From contig NZ_JBFAZP010000006.1 in the NCBI RefSeq assembly GCF_040681875.1, positions 634,316 to 698,315 on the forward strand: DNA of 64,000 nucleotides. Direction: 5' to 3'. The position numbers were made by a program, and so were the translations under genes. The notes under the pieces are model-generated. The model worked only from the letters and a program-made list of their open reading frames with translations, was not told the origin of the DNA and made no database searches. Positions 19,475-27,898 of this stretch are shown one piece after another. The DNA comes from Longispora sp040681875. Lineage in GTDB: Bacteria > Actinomycetota > Actinomycetes > Mycobacteriales > Micromonosporaceae. Numbering within the stretch: the stretch's first letter is position 1; every line of letters begins with the position of its first letter.

Positions 19475-20500
19475 ATGGAATTCAATGAGAAGGCCGAGAT
19501 CGACACGTCACAGGTCGAGGACGCCACAGGTGGCTCCTCGGGCGGTGGCGGTGGCGGCGGCTTCCAGTTCCCCGGCGGCGCGTCGTTCCCCGGGGCCGAC
19601 TCCGGCGGCGGGTCCGGCGGCGGCGGGCTGGGGTCCGTGCTCGGCGGCAAGGGCGGCCTGTTCGGCGGCGGGATCGTCGGGCTGCTGATCATCTGCCTGC
19701 TCGGCTTCCTCGGCGTCGGCGGCAACCTCGGCGGCATGGGCGGCATCCTCGACTCCGGCGGCACCACCTCCGGGCAGAACGTCGACAACTCCGACCTCCA
19801 GTCCAAGTGCGCCGTGTCGAACCCCGACCGGTTCAAGGACGTCAAGTGCCGCAACACCCTCTTCGTGAACTCCATCCAGAACTACTGGCGTGGCGGGCTC
19901 CAGGCTAACTTCGGCCGGGCGTACCAGCTCGCGCCCACCCAGTTCTTCTCCGGCTCGGTCAACACCGCCTGCGGCAGCGCGAGCTCCGGCGTCGGCCCGT
20001 TCTACTGCCCGGGCGACAAGAAGGTGTACATCGACCTCACCTTCTACGACGAGCTCGCCAAGCGGTTCGGCGCGCCGGGCCAGTTCGCGCAGGCGTACGT
20101 GCTGGCGCACGAGTACGGGCACCACGTGCAGAACCTGCTGGGTACCGAGGCGCAGATGCGCCGCGCCCAGCAGCGCGACCCGGGCAACGCCAACCAGTAC
20201 TCGGTGATGCTGGAACTGCAGGCCGACTGCTACGCCGGGGTGTGGGCCAAGGCCGCCACCGCGACCACCGACCAGTCCGGCAACGCCATCTTCAAGTCCG
20301 TCACCCAGCAGGACATCTCCGAGGCGCTCACGGCGGCGGCGGCGGTCGGCGACGACGCCATCCAGAAGAAGGCCACCGGGAGCATCAACAAGGACTCGTG
20401 GACGCACGGGTCGAGCGTGCAGCGGCAGCAGTGGTTCGGGAAGGGCTTCGAGACCGGGGACCCGAAGCAGTGCAACACGTTCGGGAACGCGCTCGGCTGA
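19475..20500 (+). CDS. YpfJ-type neutral zinc metallopeptidase
   Basis: 341 residues, with AGGAGG four bases before the ATG. A glycine-rich cytoplasmic start is followed by one membrane helix (GIVGLLIICLLGFLGVGG, residues about 67-85). A zinc peptidase domain follows with HEYGHH (His212, Glu213, His216) and a later LELQADCYAGVW that supplies the third ligand. The layout matches the putative neutral zinc metallopeptidase (YpfJ, PF04228) family, a membrane-anchored protein whose substrates are unknown. Cysteines in the outer domain suggest disulfides. Confidence 0.88.
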   Translation: MEFNEKAEIDTSQVEDATGGSSGGGGGGGFQFPGGASFPGADSGGGSGGGGLGSVLGGKGGLFGGGIVGLLIICLLGFLGVGGNLGGMGGILDSGGTTSGQNVDNSDLQSKCAVSNPDRFKDVKCRNTLFVNSIQNYWRGGLQANFGRAYQLAPTQFFSGSVNTACGSASSGVGPFYCPGDKKVYIDLTFYDELAKRFGAPGQFAQAYVLAHEYGHHVQNLLGTEAQMRRAQQRDPGNANQYSVMLELQADCYAGVWAKAATATTDQSGNAIFKSVTQQDISEALTAAAAVGDDAIQKKATGSINKDSWTHGSSVQRQQWFGKGFETGDPKQCNTFGNALG

Positions 20501-20514
20501 CCTGGGTTCCGCGA

Positions 20515-20542
20515 AACGGCCCCCACCGCGGTGGGGGCCGTT
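20515..20542 (+). terminator. Perfect 28-bp palindrome terminator
   Basis: aacggcccccaccg followed directly by cggtgggggccgtt. It lies 14 bases past the metallopeptidase stop, before the convergent reductase gene. There is no T-tract. Confidence 0.75.
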
Positions 20543-20588
20543 CCGCGTGGTGCCGCCGGGATGACGGCCGGTCACGGCCCCGCGCCGG

Positions 20589-21704
20589 TCAGCTGCCGTC
20601 CAGGGACAGGTGGTCGAACGGGAGTGCCGCCAGGAAGTCGCGGGCGTCGAACAGTTCGCCGGCCGTGGCGACCCCGGTGGCCTTCGCCCGGCCGTCGAGG
20701 ATCCGTTCCACCGCCTCCACCACGATCGGGGCCGTGAACCAGTAGATGTCCTGCCCGTGGGCCGAGGCCCGGCGCTCCTCGCTCCCCCGGCGGACCACCA
20801 CGTCGACGAGGAACCGCTGCGCCGACCGTCCACTGTCGTCGACGGCCTCCGGGCCCGTACCCGTCGGATCGCGGAGGTCGGCGAGCGGGCGCGTGTTGAG
20901 CAGCGCGTGGATGACCGGCGTGCGGAGGTGGCGCGGGATGGTCACCACGTCCGTGACGGACACCTCGCCCACCACCTCCTGGGTGCCGAACGGCGCGGGG
21001 AACTCCCAGGTACCCGTCGGCGGCGCGTTGTCGCCGGGGAGGACCGTGAGCCCGCCGTCGCGGAACACGACCCGCCGGCCGGCCCGGCGCTCCCCCGCCT
21101 TCGTGCTGCCCGGGGTCGGAATCCAGCTGTCGAGCGCGACCGCGACCGTCACCTCGTCGGCGGAGTCCCAGTCGCGCGCGGCGGCCGTGGCGAGCAGGTC
21201 GCCGAGGCCGCCGAAGAAGGCCATCGCCGGCGCGATGACGATGCTCCGGTCGCCGTCGGCGTAGCGCTCGAACGTGTCGATCGCGACGAGGGCCTCCCCG
21301 GTCACGTCCAGGTAGGGGATGCCGGCGCGCCGGGCCGCCGCGACGAGGGGCGGCGTGGTCTCGGCGAACGGGCCGGCGCAGTTGACGACGGCCACGGAGC
21401 CGGCGAGCGCGCGGTCCAGGGCCTCGGGGTCGTCCACGGAGGCCGGGCGGACCTCCAGGGGCGCCGCAGGGCCTCCGTCCTCAACCGGCGCGCGGGTCGG
21501 GGTCGCCACGCCTCCCGCGCCGGCCGGGATCGCCGCGCCGGCCGGTGGCACCGCGTCCCGGGCGGCGGCCAGCTTCGCCGCGTCCCGGCCCGCGAGGACC
21601 GGGGTCCAGCCGCGCCGCCGCAGTTCGGCGACGACGAATCTGCCTGTGTGCCCGTAGGCCCCGTACACGGTGATCGCCTGTCCCGGCGTCTGTTCGCTGC
21701 GCAT
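20589..21704 (-). CDS. Saccharopine dehydrogenase-like oxidoreductase
   Basis: 371 residues. An N-terminal NAD(P)-binding fold begins ITVYGAYGHTGRFVVAELRR, with a GxxGxxG-like loop. Further family features are VNCAGPFAETTPPLVAAARR and GIPYLDVTGE. These resemble saccharopine dehydrogenase-like proteins and trans-acting enoyl reductases. The substrate is unknown. The short linker near residues 55-75 (AGAGGVATPTRAPVEDG) looks disordered. It is divergent from a GlxA-type regulator 71 bases away, which may control it. Confidence 0.85.
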   Translation of the reverse strand: MRSEQTPGQAITVYGAYGHTGRFVVAELRRRGWTPVLAGRDAAKLAAARDAVPPAGAAIPAGAGGVATPTRAPVEDGGPAAPLEVRPASVDDPEALDRALAGSVAVVNCAGPFAETTPPLVAAARRAGIPYLDVTGEALVAIDTFERYADGDRSIVIAPAMAFFGGLGDLLATAAARDWDSADEVTVAVALDSWIPTPGSTKAGERRAGRRVVFRDGGLTVLPGDNAPPTGTWEFPAPFGTQEVVGEVSVTDVVTIPRHLRTPVIHALLNTRPLADLRDPTGTGPEAVDDSGRSAQRFLVDVVVRRGSEERRASAHGQDIYWFTAPIVVEAVERILDGRAKATGVATAGELFDARDFLAALPFDHLSLDGS

Positions 21705-21775
21705 GTCGCCGAGTCTGCCCGGCCCCGGACGCCGCCAACAGTGCCGTGAACGGCAGCATGCGCTAGATTTGCGTC

Positions 21776-22720
21776 ATGGTCGCGCAGCCGCACGTCGTCG
21801 TCATGGCCCTCTCCGACCGGATGCCGATCTTCGAGGTCGCCGTGCCGTGCGAGATCTTCGCCGCCCGCCCGCGCCTCCCCGAGCCGTGGTACCGGTTCTC
21901 GATCGCCGTCGTCGGCGACGCCCCGGTCACCCTGGGCCCCGGCTTCCAGCTCCCCGCCGGGCCCAGCCCCGACCTGGACCGGGCGGACACGCTGATCGTG
22001 CCGGCCTGCCCGGACCTCGACGACCCCCCGGCGGACCTGGTCGAGGTCGTGCGGGCCGCCCACGCCCGGGGCGCGCGGATCCTGTCGATCTGCACCGGGG
22101 CGTTCGTGCTGGCCGCGGCGGGGGTCCTCGACGGGCGGCGGGCCACGACGCACTGGCTGCACGCCGACCAGCTGGCCCGGCGCCATCCGGCCGTCCGGGT
22201 CGACGCCTCGGTCCTCTACCTCGAGGACAAGAACGTCATCACCTCGGCGGGTACGGCGGCCGGCATCGACGCCTGCCTGCACGTGGTGCGCGTCGACCAC
22301 GGGGCCGCCGTCGCCGCCGACATCGCCCGCCGGATGGTCACCCCGCCGCACCGCGCGGGCGGCCAGGCCCAGTTCCGCCGCCCCACCCCGCCGGACACCG
22401 ACGACTGGCTCGCCCCGCTGCTCGACTGGATCGGCGGACACCTCCACCTGCCCCTGGTCACCGCCGAACTGGCCGGGCACGCCAACGTCAGCGTCCGGAC
22501 CCTGGAGCGCAGGTTCGCCTCGGCGCTCGGGATGTCGCCGTTGCAGTGGGTGCTGCACCAGCGGGTGTACCGGGCCCAGGAACTGCTGGAGACCAGCGAC
22601 CAGCCCGTCGGGTGGATCGCGGCGACCTGCGGGTTCGGGACCGCCGCGAGTCTGCGGGCGCACTTCGGGCGGATCGTGGGGGCGCCGCCGGCAGCGTACC
22701 GGCAGACGTTCAAGGCCTGA
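21776..22720 (+). CDS. GlxA/FtrA-type AraC-family regulator with DJ-1/PfpI domain
   Basis: 314 residues. The N-terminal DJ-1/PfpI-like domain (about 1-185) carries the nucleophile-elbow motif ILSICTGAFVLAAAG, then DGRRATTHWLHAD. A C-terminal AraC double helix-turn-helix (about 215-312) contains VSVRTLERRFASALGMSPLQ and GFGTAASLRAHFGR. Such proteins usually regulate catabolic genes. The divergent reductase at 20589-21704 is the nearest candidate target. Confidence 0.9.
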   Translation: MVAQPHVVVMALSDRMPIFEVAVPCEIFAARPRLPEPWYRFSIAVVGDAPVTLGPGFQLPAGPSPDLDRADTLIVPACPDLDDPPADLVEVVRAAHARGARILSICTGAFVLAAAGVLDGRRATTHWLHADQLARRHPAVRVDASVLYLEDKNVITSAGTAAGIDACLHVVRVDHGAAVAADIARRMVTPPHRAGGQAQFRRPTPPDTDDWLAPLLDWIGGHLHLPLVTAELAGHANVSVRTLERRFASALGMSPLQWVLHQRVYRAQELLETSDQPVGWIAATCGFGTAASLRAHFGRIVGAPPAAYRQTFKA

Positions 22721-22852
22721 CGGGTCGGGGACACCGGGGCGCGCGGGATCCGGGCGCGGGGAGGCCGGGCACGCGGGGCCCAGGGCGTTCGGGGGCCGGG
22801 CATCGGGAGACGCCCCGGATCCGGTGCGGGACCCAGTACCCGGAAAAAAGGG

Positions 22853-25555
22853 CTATTGGGTTGTGCGGGCCAGGCCGGCGCGGTTGCGGACCCCCAGGCG
22901 GCGGTAGAGCTTCGTCAGGTTGGCCTCCACCGCCTTCACCGACAGGTGCAGGGTCGCCGCGATCTCCTTGTTCGTCGCGCCGGCCCGGACCAGTTCGATG
23001 ATCCGGCGTTCCGTCTCCGAGGCCGGCCCGCCCTCCGCGTCGCGCCGGGCCAACCGCTCCATCGTGTACCGGTGCCACGGCCGGCAGCCCGCCAGCCCGT
23101 ACCGGTCCGCCGCCTCGCGCAGTGCCACCCGGGCCAGCCCCGGCCGCCGGGCCCGCCACTCCAGCTCCCCCAGGGTCAGCCAGGCGCGGGCGATGTCGAG
23201 GGGCGGGGCGTCCGGTTCGGTGAGCGCGGCGCGCAGCCGGTCGGCGGCCTCGCGCGGGTGGCCGCTGACGGCCTCGATGACGCAGTCGGCCCGGGTGAAG
23301 CCGAGGAGCACGGAGGTGCGTTGCAGCCGGGCGGCCTCGGCGCGGGCGGCGGCGAGCACGAGGACGGCCTGGTCGGCGTTGCCGGTCAGCGCCATGGTCT
23401 CGGCGAGTTCCGCGTCGATCATCGTCTGGGCCGGGTCGGTGAGGCCGAGCTTGTGCATCAGGGTGCGGGCCCGGTCGAGCCGGGCGGCCGCCGCCTCCAG
23501 CCGGCCGAGGAGCAGGTCGGCGCGGCCCCTGGCGATCAGGCCGAAGCCCAACCACTCCTGGTCGTGGATGCGTTCCTGGACGTCGATCGCGGCGTCCAGC
23601 AGTTCGACGGCGCGCTCGACGGTGCCGCCGAACAGCTCCGCGGTGCCCTGGTGCACGAGACCGCGGCCGGGGGTCGGCTCGACCTCCATCCGGAGCTGGC
23701 CGGCGAGCAGGCCGGTGGCGTACGCGTCGGCGCACCGGCCCACCCGGCCGTAGACGACGGAACAGAGCTGGAGCACCTCGAACAGTTCGGTGAGGATGCC
23801 GGCGCGCTCCACGTCGGCGCGGAGGCGTTCCATCACGTCGACGGCGCGGGGCAGGTCGCCCGCGCGCATGGTGGCCAGGGCCGCGTACCGGCGGAGCATG
23901 GCCGAGCCCCGGGTCAGTTCCCGCCCCTCGGCGAGCCGCAGGCCCCGGTCGAGCACCTCCCGGGCGTGCTCGGGGTCGATGGTGACCTCCACCGACAGCC
24001 GGATGGTGAGCGTGTCGAGGAGCAGTTCGGTGTCGCCGCAGCGTTCGGCCAGCTCCTCGGCGATGTCGAGGTCCGGTCGGGCGGACGCGCAGCCGGTCTC
24101 GCGGACGGCCAGTTCGGCGCGGTAGCGGTACACCCAGCCGGTCAGCCGGTCGTCGCCGCGCGCGTCGGCCTCGGCGGCGGCGAGCAGGGTACGGACCCCG
24201 GTGGTGTCGCCGCCGGACAGCTCCATGAGCAGCAGCCGGGCCTCGACCCGCGCGGACGGCACGGCGCCGGCCAGGATCTCCCCGCACATGGCGCGGGTCC
24301 GGTCGGCGAGGCCGGCGCGGTGCGCGTACCAGCCGGCGGTCACGAGCCTGCTCGCCGCCAGCGCCGGGTCCACGGTCCGGCCGGCGGCCAGGTGGGCCAG
24401 TTCGGCGGCGGTGCCGGGCGCGCCCCGGTCCTCGGCGACCACGGCGGCGGCGAGCAGGTCCGCGGCGAGCTGTTCGGAGGGGCCGTCGGCGGCGAGGGCC
24501 TGGTGCCGGGCGCGTTCGACGGGGTCGTCGGCGCGGGCGGCGAGCCGGGCGTGCGCGGCCCGCAGGTCGGCCGGGTCCGCCTCGGCCTGGACGAGGTCGC
24601 TGAGCAGCGGGTGGCTGAACCGGAGCCGGCCGTCGACGCCGAAGACCAGGACGCCCGCGTCCATCGCGGCGACGACGCCGGGGTCGGTGCGGGGCACGAG
24701 GACCCGTTCGGGCCGGCCGGTGAGGGCGATGAGCAGCAGGGCCGGGCCGGACTCCGGGGGCAGGTCCGCGAGCCGGGCCGCGACGAGGGCGCGCAGCCGG
24801 TCGGGGACGGGCAGCGGCTCGTCGGGCCAGGGCTGGGCGCCGTGCCGGCGGAGGGAGCGGCCGAGTTCCAGGGCGTAGAACGGGTTGCCGTCGCTGGCCG
24901 CGCACAACCGGCTGAGGCCGGGGCCGACGAGCCGCACGTCGAGCCGGGCCCGGAGCAGGTCGGCGAGCACGTCCTCGGACAGCGGGCCGAGTTCGAACTC
25001 CTCCTCCGGGGCCGGGACGACGGCGGTGCGGGCGGGCGGGCCGGTGGTGCGTTCGGCGGCCAGGACGCGGAGCCGGCCCCCGGTGAGCCGGCGGGCGGCG
25101 AAGGCGAGCACGTCGAAGCTGGCCTGGTCGATCCACTGCGCGTCGTCGAGGACGAGGAGCACGCCGCGCCGGGTCGTCAGGTACCGCAGCAGCTCGACGA
25201 CGGCGAGCCGGACGGCCAGCGGGTCGACCCGGGACCCGGGCGCGGGCACCCGGCGGAGCAGGGCCGTGTCCAGGGCGACCCGCTGCGGGGTGGGCAGCAC
25301 GGGGCCGGCCGCGACCATCACGCCGCCGAACAGGTCGGCGAGCGCCAGGTAGGGCAGTTCGGACTCCGCAACCGAGGGGGTGCTGCGCAGCACGAGGGTG
25401 CCGGCGGACGCGGCCTCGGCGGCCAGCGCGTCGACGAGGGTGGTCTTGCCGATGCCGGCGGGACCGTACAGCAGCAGCCCGCCGCCCCGGTCGAGCCGCA
25501 CCCGGCACCGGTCGAGGACCTCCGTACGGCCGAGGACGGCGGCGACATCCTGCAT
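22853..25555 (-). CDS. Large LuxR-type (LAL/MalT-like) ATPase regulator
   Basis: 900 residues. A P-loop (GPAGIGKTTLVDALA, about residues 32-46) and LLVLDDAQWID (Walker B) begin an AAA/STAND ATPase. A long helical repeat region with TPR character follows (about 330-820). A LuxR helix-turn-helix ends the protein (TNKEIAATLHLSVKAVEANL then TKLYRRLGVRNR). LAL regulators activate neighbouring genes in response to a ligand. It is divergent from the secreted M4 peptidase, with 231 bases between, so that peptidase is a natural candidate target. Confidence 0.9.
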   Translation of the reverse strand: MQDVAAVLGRTEVLDRCRVRLDRGGGLLLYGPAGIGKTTLVDALAAEAASAGTLVLRSTPSVAESELPYLALADLFGGVMVAAGPVLPTPQRVALDTALLRRVPAPGSRVDPLAVRLAVVELLRYLTTRRGVLLVLDDAQWIDQASFDVLAFAARRLTGGRLRVLAAERTTGPPARTAVVPAPEEEFELGPLSEDVLADLLRARLDVRLVGPGLSRLCAASDGNPFYALELGRSLRRHGAQPWPDEPLPVPDRLRALVAARLADLPPESGPALLLIALTGRPERVLVPRTDPGVVAAMDAGVLVFGVDGRLRFSHPLLSDLVQAEADPADLRAAHARLAARADDPVERARHQALAADGPSEQLAADLLAAAVVAEDRGAPGTAAELAHLAAGRTVDPALAASRLVTAGWYAHRAGLADRTRAMCGEILAGAVPSARVEARLLLMELSGGDTTGVRTLLAAAEADARGDDRLTGWVYRYRAELAVRETGCASARPDLDIAEELAERCGDTELLLDTLTIRLSVEVTIDPEHAREVLDRGLRLAEGRELTRGSAMLRRYAALATMRAGDLPRAVDVMERLRADVERAGILTELFEVLQLCSVVYGRVGRCADAYATGLLAGQLRMEVEPTPGRGLVHQGTAELFGGTVERAVELLDAAIDVQERIHDQEWLGFGLIARGRADLLLGRLEAAAARLDRARTLMHKLGLTDPAQTMIDAELAETMALTGNADQAVLVLAAARAEAARLQRTSVLLGFTRADCVIEAVSGHPREAADRLRAALTEPDAPPLDIARAWLTLGELEWRARRPGLARVALREAADRYGLAGCRPWHRYTMERLARRDAEGGPASETERRIIELVRAGATNKEIAATLHLSVKAVEANLTKLYRRLGVRNRAGLARTTQ

Positions 25556-25620
25556 AGCGCCAGTCTGCCCGTCCGGCCCGTTTCAGGCGAGTGTTCCCAG
25601 CTCAGCACGTAAAGCGACCT

Positions 25621-25644
25621 GTTGTGTGCGGTGGGTCACACAAC
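25621..25644. promoter_or_regulatory. Crp-like inverted repeat upstream of the M4 peptidase
   Basis: Perfect 8-bp arms GTTGTGTG and CACACAAC around 8 bases. The inner TGTG-N8-CACA matches the Crp-type TGTGA-N6-TCACA layout with one deviation. It is placed 143 bases upstream of the peptidase start and 66 bases upstream of the LuxR gene start. Which protein binds it is inference; the LuxR regulator itself is another possibility. Confidence 0.45.
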
Positions 25645-25786
25645 CCTCGACCGCACCCTACGGATCACCCTCGATCCCCCTTCTAGGGCATTTCCCCAGG
25701 TCCGCGCGCTCCTACGCTCCGTTCACCGGTCTCGATGAACCCCCTTGTTCATCGGCCGTATTCCCCTCTGACAAGCGAGGATTTCC

Positions 25787-27787
25787 ATGAGGACCCAGCG
25801 TCTGTTAGCCGCGGGGGTGGCCGTCGGCGCCGCCGTCGCGGTCGCGACCGCCGCCGCCCTGACCGGAGCCGGCGCGCCCGGCCTGGCCGGTGCCGCCCTG
25901 CCCCCGGCCCTGGCGGCCAACGCCAACCCCGTGGTCGACCCGGTGGCCGCGGTCGCCGGTGCGGACCAGTTGATCGCCGCGAAGGCCGGTGCGCTGTTCA
26001 CCGGTGCGGACGAGAAGTACGCGGCCCGGGGCGTCGCCTCCAGCCCGCAGGGCCTGCAGTACGTGACGTACGACCGGCAGTACAAGGGCCTGCCCGTGGT
26101 GGGCGGTGACTTCACCGTCGTGACCGACGCCCAGGGCCGGGTCCGGTCCACGTCGGTGGCGCAGACCGCGGCCATCGCGGTGGACACCACGCCGACCGTG
26201 GAGGCGGCGCGGGCCACGGCTGTCGCGAAGGGGCAGCTCACCGAGGCCACCTCGGTCGAGGGCCAGCGGCTCGTCGTCCTGGCCTGGGGCACGCCGACCC
26301 TGACCTGGGAGACCATCGTGACGGGCCGGGACAAGGGCCTGGAGTCGCGCAAGCACGTGTTCGTGGACGCGCGCACCGCCGGGGTCGTGAGGACCTACGA
26401 CGACGTGCACGCCGAGGCCGGCCAGGGCACCGCGCACTACAACGGCCCGAGCCCGCTGACGATCGACACGACGCTGTCGGGTTCGACGTACTCCATGAAG
26501 GACCCCAAGCGGCCCGGGCTGTCGTGCGCCGACTACGGCAACTCCACGGTGTTCAGCGGCTCCGACAACACGTGGGGCAACGGGCAGGCCAAGGACAAGG
26601 AGACCGGCTGCGTGGACGCGTTGTTCGCCGCGCAGAAGGAATGGGACATGCTCAAGTCCTGGTACGGCCGCAACGGGATCGACGGCCAGGGCGGCGGCTT
26701 CCAGATCCGGGTCGGCCTCCAGGAGAACAACGCGTACTGGACCGGCGGTTCCGCCCCGTACGTGAAGATCGGCTACAACTCCGCGAAGGAGTGGCTGAGC
26801 TCGCTCGACGTGGTGGGCCACGAGTTCGGGCACGGCCTGGACCAGTACACCGGGGGCGGCAGCTCCGTGTCCGGCGAGGCGGGCCTGGGCGAGGCGACCG
26901 GTGACATCTTCGGCGCGCTGACCGAGGCGTACGCCAACGAGTCCGCCGACTACGACGAGCCCGACTACCTCGTCGGTGAGGAGATCAACTTCTCCGGCAA
27001 CGGCCCGATCCGCAACATGTACGAGCCCTCGAAGGTCTCCAACGACCCGAACTGCTACTCCTCCTCGATCCCCAACACCGAGGTGCACAAGGCGGCCGGG
27101 CCGATGAACCACTGGTTCTACCTGCTCGCCGAGGGCAGCGCGCCCGGTGGCGGCAAGCCGAACAGCCCGACCTGCAACAACACGGCCGTCGCCGGGCTCA
27201 AGGACATCAAGAAGGCCGGGGCGATCTTCTACAACGCGATGCTGGCGAAGACGTCGAACATGACGTACGCGAAGTACCGCACGCTCACCCTCACGTCGGC
27301 GAAGAACATCGACTCGACGTGCGCGCAGTACAACGCCGTGAAGGCCGCGTGGAACGCCGTCAGCGTCCCCGCGCAGTCCAACGAGCCGACCTGCACGGGC
27401 TCCACCCCGACCGCGTCGCCGTCCGCGTCGACCAGCCCGACGGCGTCCCCGTCGCCGAGCACCAGCCCGACCGTGGGCCCGACGGCCAGCCCGAGCACCA
27501 GCCCGACCGGGCAGCCGGGCGGCACCGTGACCGTCACCAACCCGGGTAACCAGTCCGGCTTCGTCGGCTTCCAGTCCTTCCCCGTGCAGATCAGGGCCAC
27601 CTCCAGCAACGGCGGCACCCTGACCTACTCGGCCACCGGACTGCCGCCGGGCCTGTCGATCAGCGCGACCGGCTCGATCGCGGGCACGCCCGGCCAGGCC
27701 GGCACGTACTCCGTCAAGGTCACCGTGACCAGCAGCGGCGGCGCCACCGGCAGCACCACGTTCAGCTACCAGATCTACGGCTTCTAA
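25787..27787 (+). CDS. Secreted M4-family (thermolysin-like) metallopeptidase
   Basis: 666 residues. A signal peptide is followed by an FTP-type propeptide (about 50-200) and a catalytic domain. The zinc motif is HEFGH (His345, Glu346, His349), with Glu369 in GEATGDIFGA in the expected position 20 residues on. A Thr/Pro/Ser linker (about 540-577) leads to a C-terminal 88-residue Ig-like (He_PIG type) domain, GTVTVTNPG to FSYQIYGF. That domain recurs at the end of the next gene. It is a broad-specificity extracellular protease, probably processed by its own propeptide. Confidence 0.95.
   Translation: MRTQRLLAAGVAVGAAVAVATAAALTGAGAPGLAGAALPPALAANANPVVDPVAAVAGADQLIAAKAGALFTGADEKYAARGVASSPQGLQYVTYDRQYKGLPVVGGDFTVVTDAQGRVRSTSVAQTAAIAVDTTPTVEAARATAVAKGQLTEATSVEGQRLVVLAWGTPTLTWETIVTGRDKGLESRKHVFVDARTAGVVRTYDDVHAEAGQGTAHYNGPSPLTIDTTLSGSTYSMKDPKRPGLSCADYGNSTVFSGSDNTWGNGQAKDKETGCVDALFAAQKEWDMLKSWYGRNGIDGQGGGFQIRVGLQENNAYWTGGSAPYVKIGYNSAKEWLSSLDVVGHEFGHGLDQYTGGGSSVSGEAGLGEATGDIFGALTEAYANESADYDEPDYLVGEEINFSGNGPIRNMYEPSKVSNDPNCYSSSIPNTEVHKAAGPMNHWFYLLAEGSAPGGGKPNSPTCNNTAVAGLKDIKKAGAIFYNAMLAKTSNMTYAKYRTLTLTSAKNIDSTCAQYNAVKAAWNAVSVPAQSNEPTCTGSTPTASPSASTSPTASPSPSTSPTVGPTASPSTSPTGQPGGTVTVTNPGNQSGFVGFQSFPVQIRATSSNGGTLTYSATGLPPGLSISATGSIAGTPGQAGTYSVKVTVTSSGGATGSTTFSYQIYGF
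27521..27784 (+). repeat. Copy 1 of shared C-terminal Ig-like domain (M4 peptidase)
   Basis: Encodes 88 residues that are about four-fifths identical by eye to the 87 residues at 28961-29221. Both begin GTVTVTNPGNQSGFVGFQSF and end GSTTFSYQIYGF. The middle carries the He_PIG-like ATGLPPGL...G.I.GTP pattern. Confidence 0.85.
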
Positions 27788-27898
27788 CAGCAGCTCCGGC
27801 CCGGGGCGTGTCCCGAGGGGGGTGCGCGTCCCGGGCCGGTCCCCTCTCCCCGCCCCACTGACCCCGGGGCGGGGAACCCCTCAGCGAAAGACGTGCCC

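Noticed and set aside
22856..25612. 918-codon open frame on the plus strand opposite the LuxR regulator
   Set aside because: Repetitive Gly/Glu/Ala composition typical of antisense frames; the minus-strand protein has clear ATPase and LuxR motifs.
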